The notes: generated by a model not told the origin, from the sequence alone. A DNA stretch of 11,886 bases from Deinococcus sp. (GCA_018260375.1 JAGLBF010000071.1:1-11886), one strand, 5' to 3'. Positions 6,344 through 11,886 are shown, counted from the first letter of the stretch. Program-made: numbers and translations.

Positions 6344-7588
6344 ATGAAACCACGCGTTTTAGGCATGATTCTGGCAGGCGGACAAGGTTCGCGTCTCTCA
6401 CCACTCACCATTAGGCGTTCTAAGCCATCGGTGCCGTTTGGCAGCAAATACCGCATTATTGACTTCGCGCTTAATAATTTTATCAACTCAGGCATTTTTG
6501 GGGTGTATGTGCTGACCCAGTATAAGGGCCAGAGCCTCACCGAGCATATCCAGCGCGGATGGCGCTTTGGTACGTTTCTCAGCGACTACTTTATTACCGT
6601 AGTGCCTGCCCAGCAGTACCGCATCGAAGAACTGGGGCCCGTGTGGTACAGAGGCACGGCAGACGCGGTGTACCAAAACCTGCACCTGGTTGACAACCAT
6701 AATGCCGACTACATAGCGATTTTTTCGGGCGACCACATTTACAAAATGAATATTGAGCACATGCTGCAAAGCCACATTGACAGCCGCGCAGACATCACCA
6801 TCTCGGCCTACCCGATGCCTCAGAGTGAGTCGCATCAGTTTGGGGTGATGGAAGTAGATGAGCGCTGGAAAGTGACCAACTTCGTTGAAAAAATCCCCAA
6901 CGCCCCTACTATTCCAGGCCATCCTGACCTGTCGCTGACCAGCATGGGTAACTACATTTTTTCGCGCCGTGCTTTAGAAGAACTGCTCGAAACCAACATG
7001 GCGGGTGACGAAGACGGGTTTGACTTTGGACACAATGTGATTCCCCGTGCACTGGTCGACGGCTACAATGTGGTGGCCTACGACTTTCATAAAAACCCTA
7101 TTCCTGGGCAAGATTATCCCAATACCTACTGGCGCGATGTGGGTACGCTTGATGCCTACTACGAAGCCAATATGGACTTGGTGAGCATCAACCCCGAATT
7201 TGATATCTATAACCCTGAGTGGCCTTTGCGTACCAGCAGCGAGTATTCACCGCCGACCAAGTTTGTCCACGAGTCTGAGGGGCGGCGCGGGCAGGCGTTT
7301 AATACCATTCTGGCAGGGGGTGTGATTATTTCGGGGGCCACCGTGCGAGACAGCGTAGTAGCCCGGTCAGTTCGCATTCACTCGTACGCCGTGGTGGAAA
7401 GCAGCGTCCTTTTTGACAATGTCGAGATAGGCCGCCACAGCCACATTCGCCGCACCATCATTGACAAAGACGTGATTGTGCCGCCCGGTACGCGCATCGG
7501 CATTAACCTAGAAGAAGACCGTACACGCGGCTTTACCGTCACTGAAAACGGGATTGTGGTGGTGCCCAAGGGGTACGTCTTTAACTGA
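6344..7588 (+). CDS. glgC: Glucose-1-phosphate adenylyltransferase (ADP-glucose pyrophosphorylase)
   Basis: Makes ADP-glucose and pyrophosphate from ATP and glucose-1-phosphate, the committed step of bacterial glycogen synthesis, in the cytosol. The 414-residue length is typical. The N-terminal nucleotidyltransferase domain carries the signature GGQGSRLSPLT at 12-22, K35 in the FGSKYRIIDFALNN stretch (equivalent to the allosteric-site Lys39 of E. coli GlgC), the catalytic aspartate D130 in FSGDHIY, and K183 in VEKIP, the glucose-1-phosphate-binding lysine. The segment YWRDVGTLDAYYEANMDL (262-279) is also typical. Residues about 320-380 form the left-handed beta-helix region used for subunit contacts and allostery. 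The ATG at 6344 is set by AAGGGGG at 6331-6337, six bases upstream. Other glycogen genes are not adjacent. It is divergent from aceE and converges on the methyltransferase gene. Confidence 0.97.
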   Translation: MKPRVLGMILAGGQGSRLSPLTIRRSKPSVPFGSKYRIIDFALNNFINSGIFGVYVLTQYKGQSLTEHIQRGWRFGTFLSDYFITVVPAQQYRIEELGPVWYRGTADAVYQNLHLVDNHNADYIAIFSGDHIYKMNIEHMLQSHIDSRADITISAYPMPQSESHQFGVMEVDERWKVTNFVEKIPNAPTIPGHPDLSLTSMGNYIFSRRALEELLETNMAGDEDGFDFGHNVIPRALVDGYNVVAYDFHKNPIPGQDYPNTYWRDVGTLDAYYEANMDLVSINPEFDIYNPEWPLRTSSEYSPPTKFVHESEGRRGQAFNTILAGGVIISGATVRDSVVARSVRIHSYAVVESSVLFDNVEIGRHSHIRRTIIDKDVIVPPGTRIGINLEEDRTRGFTVTENGIVVVPKGYVFN

Positions 7589-7620
7589 GGTTCTGGCGTA
7601 AAAACCTCCAAATGCTTTTT
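7587..7620 (+). terminator. Probable terminator of glgC
   Basis: GAGGTT (7587-7592) pairs with AACCTC (7603-7608) across a 10-nt loop. Five T's follow at 7616-7620 after a short gap. The stem overlaps the glgC stop codon. The gap before the T run makes it a moderate rather than strong terminator. Confidence 0.45.
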
Positions 7621-7639
7621 CGGCCTTCCCTTGACTGCT

Positions 7640-7690
7640 GTTGGTGAAGGCGTAATGCCTATCATGTTGGTCAAGGCGCAACGCCTATCA
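7640..7690. repeat. Two tandem copies of a 25-nt hairpin-forming repeat
   Basis: Copies at 7640-7664 and 7666-7690 match at 22 of 25 positions (period 26). Each reads GTTGGT, then a small hairpin, then TATCA. The hairpin is AGGCG-taa-TGCCT in the first (one G-T pair) and AGGCG-caa-CGCCT in the second (all Watson-Crick), so the change preserves the stem. The second copy encodes the last codons and stop of the minus-strand methyltransferase. It sits at the convergent junction with glgC and may help end transcription from the left-reading gene, although no T run follows. Confidence 0.7.
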
Positions 7691-8651
7691 CCACGCCCTT
7701 GAGGTGCTGCGCTCCTGGATAATCGGGGCCGGCACCCAGGCGCGTTTGCGGGGAAAAGGGTTGCTGGGCCTGCTCGCAGCCGAGGCGCAGCATCCGCTCA
7801 AACTGAGTGCTGCTCAGGCCCGCGTGGTTGCACAGGGCCACAATCTGCCCACCTGGGGCGCTGACGTTTAGGGCGGCATAGATCAGCTGGGCGTAGTCGT
7901 GGTCGCTGCGCCACACGCCGCGCTTGCTGCGTGCAAAACTGGGCGGATCCAAGACCACAAGGTCAAACTGTTCACCACGCCTATAAAGTCGGCGCAGCCA
8001 GTCAAAAGTGTCACCATACACAAAGTCGTGCGTGGAGCCATCTGGGTTAAGGCCGCTGAGGGCATAGTTTTCCTTTCCCCAGGCCAGCACCTTGCGCGAC
8101 AAATCTAGGTTTTTGGTGCTGGTCGCCCCGCCCAGCGCCGCGCTGAGGCCAAAGCCGCAGGTGTAGGCGAAGGTGTTGAGCATCCGCCGCCCCGCCGCGT
8201 GGCTGTGCACCCAGGCGCGGGCGGGCCGTGCGTCGCTAAAAAGCCCAGTGCTCAGGTCGCCTCCCGGGCGTATCACAAAGGGTACGCCGCGCTCTAGCAC
8301 CGTTACTTCATTTACCTCTGGCCCCAGCAGCGGCGCGGCGGGGCTGAGGTACTCGCGCTGCACGTTGGCGAGGTGACGGGCTTCTTGCGGGCGGCGCTTG
8401 AGGTACAGGCTGTGCAGCCCCCAGGTGTCTAACGCCAGTGTGGCGACATGGGTTTCTTGAGGCGGGGTCAGCGGCGCGTACAGGCTCAAAATGCCCACGT
8501 TGCCCGCCACATCAAGCGTGAGTAACCCAGAAGTTTCGGTGAGGTGTAGCCCCCGAAAAAAGGTGGTGCCTTCTGCCGTCAGCGCATCTTGCAGGGGGCG
8601 GCGCTGGGCGTACCAGCGGGCAAAGTCTTGGGCGGTGGGCAAACTGGTCAT
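7671..8651 (-). CDS. Class I SAM-dependent methyltransferase, RlmI-like (COG1092)
   Basis: A probable rRNA methyltransferase of the RlmI-like family, whose characterised members methylate cytosine C5 in 23S rRNA. From the ATG at 8651 it is 326 residues. Landmarks are STGLFSDARPAR at 134-145 (equivalent to KTGFFLDQR of RlmI), SAM motif I with NTFAYTCGFGLSAALGGA at 159-176, the acidic residue D183 that should bind the ribose, and motif IV LDPPSF at 234-239. C274 in VALCNHAG is in the position where family members carry a catalytic cysteine. The N-terminal about 115 residues do not show an obvious PUA domain. The open frame continues upstream to a TTG at 8747, but homology-like sequence begins at MTSLPTAQDF, so I use 8651. 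No Shine-Dalgarno is visible; TATCCT lies 9 nt before the ATG. A G9 tract lies about 25 nt upstream. The exact target base is not determinable here. Confidence 0.85.
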   Translation of the reverse strand: MTSLPTAQDFARWYAQRRPLQDALTAEGTTFFRGLHLTETSGLLTLDVAGNVGILSLYAPLTPPQETHVATLALDTWGLHSLYLKRRPQEARHLANVQREYLSPAAPLLGPEVNEVTVLERGVPFVIRPGGDLSTGLFSDARPARAWVHSHAAGRRMLNTFAYTCGFGLSAALGGATSTKNLDLSRKVLAWGKENYALSGLNPDGSTHDFVYGDTFDWLRRLYRRGEQFDLVVLDPPSFARSKRGVWRSDHDYAQLIYAALNVSAPGGQIVALCNHAGLSSTQFERMLRLGCEQAQQPFSPQTRLGAGPDYPGAQHLKGVVIGVAP

Positions 8652-8675
8652 GCACCCGTGAGGATAGCAGGCAGG

Positions 8676-8684
8676 CCCCCCCCC
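8676..8684 (-). repeat. G9 homopolymer tract upstream of the methyltransferase start
   Basis: Nine G's on the methyltransferase strand (C9 on the plus strand) lie 24-33 nt before the ATG, just upstream of the only -10-like element (TATCCT). If translation began at the upstream TTG (8747) instead, the tract would be within the coding frame. Tracts of this length are prone to slippage. Confidence 0.6.
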
Positions 8685-8763
8685 ACTGTGCCGTGGCAGC
8701 AACTCACCTGCAGAGAGTGAAGTGATGCGTGACAAGGTGGATGACAAAACAGCTGAGCCTCTT

Positions 8764-8787
8764 TGAATGCCTTTTGTATGGCATTCA
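8764..8787. promoter_or_regulatory. 24-nt perfect palindrome between divergent genes
   Basis: TGAATGCC (8764-8771) and GGCATTCA (8780-8787) are perfect inverted copies around 8 bases. The site lies between the methyltransferase (starting 8651) and the small gene starting 8821, over the expected -35 region for the candidate -10 TATGTT at 8803-8808. Its size and symmetry fit an operator for a dimeric regulator; a transcribed hairpin is the alternative. Confidence 0.45.
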
Positions 8788-8820
8788 CTTTACCACCAGG
8801 GCTATGTTAGCCTGAGGCCC

Positions 8821-9192
8821 ATGAAAGCGCCCATTCCTACTGAGACGTTGCTTCAGGGCCTCAAACATTACCGCCGCATTGCCCGTCAGGACTTGCTGCG
8901 AGCGGCCGAAACTCCTTTTCCTGAGGCGTTTCAGGTACATGCTGAAACGCGCCGCGCCGTGTACAGCGACCTAGAAGTGTACGCCGCTCAACACGCCAGC
9001 GACGAAGTGTTGGCCTACGCACTTCAGCTCTACAGCGCCCTCCCCTTTGTCACGGGTACTGCTGAAGACGCTCACCCTGACATCAAGGGCCGCGAGAATG
9101 CACTGGAGAACTTTTTCTTGATGGTGGGCCTTGACCCCCGCACCCGCCGCGAAGCGCGCAGCAAGCGGCCTAAGCTGGGCAGCGGCGTCTGA
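8821..9192 (+). CDS. Small conserved-looking hypothetical protein
   Basis: I do not recognise this 123-residue protein. It has balanced, protein-like composition, is predicted to be largely helical and soluble, and has a basic tail (RTRREARSKRPK). The most distinctive part is HPDIKGRENALENFFLMVG near residues 79-97. No cysteine or metal motif, signal peptide or membrane segment is seen. The frame opens at an earlier ATG (8767), but that would place the start inside the palindrome at 8764-8787, and the residues from MKAPIPTETL onward look like the real N-terminus, so I choose 8821. The upstream GAGG is close to the ATG and weak; a -10-like TATGTT (8803-8808) would give a very short leader. The stop codon overlaps the start of repeat copy 3. 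It is divergent from the methyltransferase and lies 147 bp before the uracil-DNA glycosylase. Confidence 0.7.
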   Translation: MKAPIPTETLLQGLKHYRRIARQDLLRAAETPFPEAFQVHAETRRAVYSDLEVYAAQHASDEVLAYALQLYSALPFVTGTAEDAHPDIKGRENALENFFLMVGLDPRTRREARSKRPKLGSGV

Positions 9193-9307
9193 TACGGATT
9201 CCGCTTCCAGCACATTCTCACAGGTGCCGCCTGCACCATCACGAAATGCGTACTGTTGTCTGCACCCTTTTTCCTGAGTTCACTACGTTTTTAACACGCT
9301 TCAAGTC
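9192..9307 (+). repeat. Intergenic small repeat, copy 3
   Basis: It opens with ATACGGATTCCGCTTCC right at the stop codon of the small gene, then has an insert with a GGTGC/GCACC hairpin (9222-9236), a GAAATGCGTACTG block at 9243, TTCAC at 9279 and TCAAGTC at 9301-9307. The blocks from GAAAT onward match copy 1 in order, orientation and spacing. The insert shares GCCGCCTGC with copy 4. The right end may run into the promoter of the uracil-DNA glycosylase. Confidence 0.7.
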
Positions 9308-9321
9308 AGCATTCGTATAGT
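9291..9321 (+). promoter_or_regulatory. Candidate promoter of the uracil-DNA glycosylase
   Basis: TATAGT (9316-9321) is a good -10. TTAACA (9291-9296) is a possible -35 but at a long 19-bp spacing. Transcription would start about 12 nt before the ATG. The -35 lies inside repeat copy 3. Confidence 0.45.
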
Positions 9322-9339
9322 CAGCGTTTTATTTTCCCT

Positions 9340-9990
9340 ATGCCTCAAGACCCCCCGTCCATCGCCGCACTCGAGGCCCGCAACCGCACTTGCACAGCTT
9401 GCCCGTTGCGGGCGGGGTGCTTGCAGGTGGTGGTAAGCGACGGCGACCCACAAGCGCCGCTGGTCATTGTGGGTGAGGCTCCAGGCAGTGAAGAAGACCA
9501 GGCAGGGTTGCCCTTTGTGGGCCGTTCGGGGCAACTGCTTGACCAAATCCTTGCCGCCGTGAACCTGGGCCGCCAGGACGCGTATTTTACCAACGTGATC
9601 AAGTGCCGCACGCCTGCTGACCGTGCCCCCACGCCTACTGAAATTGCCGTGTGCGCGGGGCTGTGGCTAGAGCCACAACTGGCTTTACTGCGCCCCCAGG
9701 TCATCCTGAGCCTGGGCAACACTGCCACCCAGTACCTGCTTCAGAGCAACGTGGGCATTACCCAACTGCGCGGCCAGTGGCACCAGTACCGCCAGCGCGG
9801 CGGGCTGTATCAGGCGTACTTGCTGCCCGTATTTCACCCCGCCTACCTGCTGCGCCAAGATACCCGCGCGGTGGGCGGCCCAAAAAGCCTTACCTGGCAC
9901 GATATACAGGCTATGAAAGCCGTCTTGCAGGGCAAAATACCTGACCCGGTTCAAGACCCCAGCAAGGCGGCGCAGGGCCCACTGTTTTAG
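9340..9990 (+). CDS. Family 4 (Fe-S) uracil-DNA glycosylase
   Basis: Removes uracil from DNA, the first step of base-excision repair of deaminated cytosine. The 216-residue protein shows the family 4 pattern: cysteines C18 and C21 in CTACPLRAGC, then C89 and C105 spaced by 15 residues, expected to hold a 4Fe-4S cluster. The active-site motif GEAPG (45-49) runs into EEDQAGLPFVGRSG, N85 lies in TNVIKCR, and the C-terminal motif HPAYLLR (166-172) supplies the conserved histidine H166. The length fits the family. No Shine-Dalgarno sequence precedes the ATG at 9340; TATTTT ends 4 nt upstream and TATAGT 18 nt upstream, so a very short leader or a leaderless message is likely. The kinase and holA follow on the same strand, though the kinase has its own candidate promoter. 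Family assignment is secure; activity on a given substrate is not shown by sequence alone. Confidence 0.95.
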   Translation: MPQDPPSIAALEARNRTCTACPLRAGCLQVVVSDGDPQAPLVIVGEAPGSEEDQAGLPFVGRSGQLLDQILAAVNLGRQDAYFTNVIKCRTPADRAPTPTEIAVCAGLWLEPQLALLRPQVILSLGNTATQYLLQSNVGITQLRGQWHQYRQRGGLYQAYLLPVFHPAYLLRQDTRAVGGPKSLTWHDIQAMKAVLQGKIPDPVQDPSKAAQGPLF

Positions 9991-10051
9991 GTTGAGCAAC
10001 CAAGTGGCCGTCCACACATTGAAGATACCATCATAAATGTCAGGTATAAAC

Positions 10052-10079
10052 TTGTTTTCTAGCGTAAAACTTTTACAAT
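10052..10079 (+). promoter_or_regulatory. Candidate leaderless promoter of the kinase-holA pair
   Basis: TACAAT (10074-10079) is a strong -10 and ends 7 nt before the kinase ATG, so the message would begin at or beside the start codon; no ribosome binding site is present. TTGTTT (10052-10057) is a weak -35 at a 16-bp spacing. Confidence 0.6.
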
Positions 10080-10086
10080 AGACGTC

Positions 10087-10881
10087 ATGTACAGCCCTAT
10101 GCCCTTTCCTCCACTACAGCAGAAAGTGCTGCTGGGCAAACGAGGTGGCATTGCCTACTGGCACGGCGCTATCAAGTTGCAGGAAGGGACGCTGCGCGAG
10201 GTGCTGATCAAAGAGATGTTGAGCGGCGACCAAGAAGTGCGGCGGCGGTTTTGGCAAGAGGGCGAAGTCACTACACGGCTGCGCCACATCGGGGTTACGC
10301 GTTTGGTGGCCCGCAGTGAGCAGCGTCTCGCCTTTGACTGGATACCAGGTGAAAGCCTGCGCCTGCTGCTCAACCGTCAGCACACCATGCCGCTTGCTGA
10401 AGGCGTCAACTTGCTGCGTGAACTGCTAGGCGCGCTGGAATACCTGCACAGTGAAGGCGTTGTACACCACGACATCAAACCTGAGAATGTGATGCTGCCT
10501 GTGGGGTGGCCTCAGGTGGCGCAGCCTGTGATACTGGTTGACTTTGGTATGGCGTATGACCACTTAAAGGCGCAAGACATCCACGCGGGGACGCGTATGG
10601 GTACGCCGCAGTTTATGCCGCCTGAGCAGTTTAGGGGCGTGCGCGGTGACGCCCGCAGCGACTTGTACTCGGCGGGTGCGCTGCTGTTTGACGCGCTGGT
10701 GGGGCACCCACCCTTTCCCAACGCTCTAGGGTGGCTGGCGGGCTTTGACTCTACCCAGTTTTCAGTGCCTGGGCCTTTGCCTCTTTCGCAGTTGATCAGC
10801 ACAGCCCTGCGGCGCGAGCCCGCTGACCGCATTCAGACAGCGGCGAAGATGATGGACATGCTGCTGCGCATTCCCGTATGA
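10087..10881 (+). CDS. Ser/Thr protein kinase, kinase domain only
   Basis: A 264-residue protein that is nearly all Hanks-type kinase domain. The glycine loop is degenerate (GKRGGIAYWHG, 17-27). K42 in LIKEML is the expected ATP-anchoring lysine and E58 the helix-C glutamate. The catalytic loop is VVHHDIKPENVML, with D129, K131 and N134 in place, but the usual HRD arginine is histidine (H128). DFG lies at 152-154, the APE-like MPPE at 167-170, and SDLYSAGALL (D182) with REPADR completes the C-lobe. The catalytic residues needed for phosphotransfer are therefore present. There is no membrane segment or PASTA, PQQ or other sensor domain, so a soluble kinase is expected. The kinase is 13 bp from holA and probably co-transcribed with it. 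Lack of the HRD arginine suggests that activity does not depend on activation-loop phosphorylation. The substrate is unknown. Confidence 0.92.
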   Translation: MYSPMPFPPLQQKVLLGKRGGIAYWHGAIKLQEGTLREVLIKEMLSGDQEVRRRFWQEGEVTTRLRHIGVTRLVARSEQRLAFDWIPGESLRLLLNRQHTMPLAEGVNLLRELLGALEYLHSEGVVHHDIKPENVMLPVGWPQVAQPVILVDFGMAYDHLKAQDIHAGTRMGTPQFMPPEQFRGVRGDARSDLYSAGALLFDALVGHPPFPNALGWLAGFDSTQFSVPGPLPLSQLISTALRREPADRIQTAAKMMDMLLRIPV

Positions 10882-10894
10882 TGACAGCACACCG

Positions 10895-11794
10895 ATGATT
10901 TTGGCCTTTAGCGGTAACCGATTTTTAGCCGAAGAAGCCGCCCGTCAGGCCCTTCAAGAGCGCGGCTTGCATCTGCGTGACCTGCCCAGGCTGAGTGGTG
11001 ACGAGGTCAGCGCCGCTGCACTGATGCCGCTGCTCAGCCCAGGGCTTTTTGGCGAAGCAGCGGTACTGGTTGATCTAGAAGGCGTGCGCCCCGACAAGGC
11101 GCTGCTACAGGCGCTGGCAACCCCTGGGGCGCTGGTCGTGGTCATTGACCCACTGGGCGCACCCACCCGCATCAAGCACTATCAGGAACACGGCACACAC
11201 CAAGCGAGCCCCGCTCCCAGCAAAACAGGTGACGTGGCGGGCTGGGTGGCGCAGCGGGCCAAAGCCCAAAAGATAACGCTAGAGCGCGACGCGGCGCTTT
11301 ACCTTGCCGAAGTGTTTGGTGGCGACCTAGCGGGCATTGCGGCCGAGCTTAACAAATTGGCCTTTCTCAGCGGCCCCTTTGACCGCGCCGCGCTGCAAAA
11401 AGTGGTGGGCCGTGAAGCTCCTGGCGACTCTTTTGCCATGCTGACAGCCGCCACTGCGGGCCAGGTAAAAGAGGCCAAGAGCCAGCTAAAGCGCCTGCTA
11501 GACAGTGGCGAAGACCCCTTTCGGGTGATGGGCGCGGTGGTGTGGCAATACAGCCTGATTGTCCGCGCTGTGGGACTGCTGCAAGAAGGGGGGCGCCTGA
11601 GCGACACTGACGCGGCTACCCGCTTAGAGGTCAAGCCCTACCCCGCCAAAAAAGCCCTGGAGGTGGCCCGCAAACTCAGTGAAGCGCGTATCCGCTTGCA
11701 CCTTCAGCGCATCCTGGAAGCTGACCTCGCCATGAAGCGCGGGCAAGACGCGCACAACGTGCTTGAACGGCTGTTGATACAGCTGAGTTTGTAA
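10895..11794 (+). CDS. holA: DNA polymerase III, delta subunit
   Basis: The delta subunit of the clamp loader, which contacts and opens the sliding beta clamp during loading. The 299 residues fit the family, on the short side. N-terminal MILAFSGNRFLAEEA matches the family start (usually a YxLxGxxxFL pattern), SPGLFGEAAVLVD at 48-60 fits the conserved SLFGE-type strand, GDLAGIAAELNKLA near 143-156 fits the NDL-x-ELEKL motif, and the C-terminal EADLAMKRGQ then LERLLIQL fits the final helical domain. As expected for delta, there is no working Walker A loop. The ATG at 10895 is the only reasonable start: no in-frame ATG or GTG is seen between it and the kinase stop, 13 bp upstream. There is no clear Shine-Dalgarno, so translation may depend on coupling to the kinase gene. 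Confidence 0.92.
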   Translation: MILAFSGNRFLAEEAARQALQERGLHLRDLPRLSGDEVSAAALMPLLSPGLFGEAAVLVDLEGVRPDKALLQALATPGALVVVIDPLGAPTRIKHYQEHGTHQASPAPSKTGDVAGWVAQRAKAQKITLERDAALYLAEVFGGDLAGIAAELNKLAFLSGPFDRAALQKVVGREAPGDSFAMLTAATAGQVKEAKSQLKRLLDSGEDPFRVMGAVVWQYSLIVRAVGLLQEGGRLSDTDAATRLEVKPYPAKKALEVARKLSEARIRLHLQRILEADLAMKRGQDAHNVLERLLIQLSL

Positions 11795-11831
11795 TACAGA
11801 TTGTGACTGCAGCCTTGGTACAAACGTGATG

Positions 11832-11886
11832 ATACGGACTGCCGCTCCATTCCACCACAGTCGGAAAAGCGCCGCCTGCGGCTCCA
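11832..11886 (+). repeat. Intergenic small repeat, copy 4 (cut by window end)
   Basis: ATACGGACTGCCGCTCC opens it, matching the first block of copies 1 and 3. The following insert holds GCCGCCTGC, shared with copy 3, within a GCCGC/GCGGC hairpin. The window ends before the GAAAT and TCAAGTC blocks. It starts 37 bp after the holA stop. Confidence 0.6.

Noticed and set aside
8652..8747. Extension of the methyltransferase to an upstream start at 8747
   Set aside because: The start would be TTG, the extra 32 residues look unstructured and include a Gly run from the G9 tract, and the recognisable protein begins at the ATG at 8651. The extension is kept only as a caveat in the G9 finding.
8767..8820. 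Extension of the small protein to the ATG at 8767
   Set aside because: The start would lie inside a perfect palindrome and just upstream of a -10-like box; the added residues do not resemble the rest. The ATG at 8821 is preferred.
9651..9944. Alternative plus-strand frame within the uracil-DNA glycosylase gene
   Set aside because: It lies wholly inside a gene with clear catalytic motifs in another frame.
9990..10001. Terminator after the uracil-DNA glycosylase (GGTT-GAGC-AACC)
   Set aside because: Only a 4-bp stem and no T run follow; too weak to call.
1..11886. CRISPR array, tRNA/rRNA, phage or transposase genes, defence system
   Set aside because: I looked for regularly spaced repeats, tRNA-like cloverleaf ends, transposase motifs and toxin-antitoxin-like pairs and found none; the only tandem repeat has two units.

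Overview
This is an ordinary chromosomal stretch, most likely from a Deinococcus species or a close relative. The evidence is a homodimer-type AceE with a two-lipoyl AceF, a bacterial GlgC, a family 4 (Fe-S) uracil-DNA glycosylase, a short kinase-only Ser/Thr kinase, -10 elements placed so close to start codons that the mRNAs would be leaderless, and several copies of a short intergenic repeat opening with TACGGAYTSCG, which is reminiscent of the small repeat elements of Deinococcus genomes. The genus assignment is an inference; no 16S or other marker is present.

Layout. Bases 1-222 are non-coding and hold a repeat copy. On the minus strand follow a SEC-C/YecA-like protein (223-1029), the E2 component of pyruvate dehydrogenase aceF (1089-2870) and the E1 component aceE (3001-5745); aceE-aceF read as one operon from a good promoter at 5804-5833. 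A 598-bp divergent spacer with dyads, a repeat copy and a pyrimidine-rich stretch separates aceE from glgC (6344-7588, plus strand). glgC converges on a RlmI-like methyltransferase gene (7671-8651, minus strand), and a 25-nt tandem repeat lies at their junction. The methyltransferase gene is divergent from a small unknown gene (8821-9192), followed by a repeat copy and then a family 4 uracil-DNA glycosylase (9340-9990), a Ser/Thr kinase (10087-10881) and the DNA polymerase III delta subunit holA (10895-11794), all on the plus strand. The window ends inside another repeat copy.

How the genes relate. AceE and AceF form the pyruvate-to-acetyl-CoA complex (E3 is not here), GlgC commits glucose-1-phosphate to glycogen, and UDG and HolA serve repair and replication. 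The kinase-holA pair, 13 bp apart, is the most suggestive gene neighbourhood.

I found no CRISPR array, prophage, transposase, toxin-antitoxin pair, rRNA or tRNA, and no evident new multi-gene system. What deserves a second look is mostly in the intergenic DNA: the repeat family and its apparent overlap with a promoter, leaderless promoter geometry, a tandem repeat whose stem is preserved by a compensatory-type change, a 24-nt palindrome between divergent genes, a G9 tract upstream of the methyltransferase and an attenuator-like structure between aceE and aceF.
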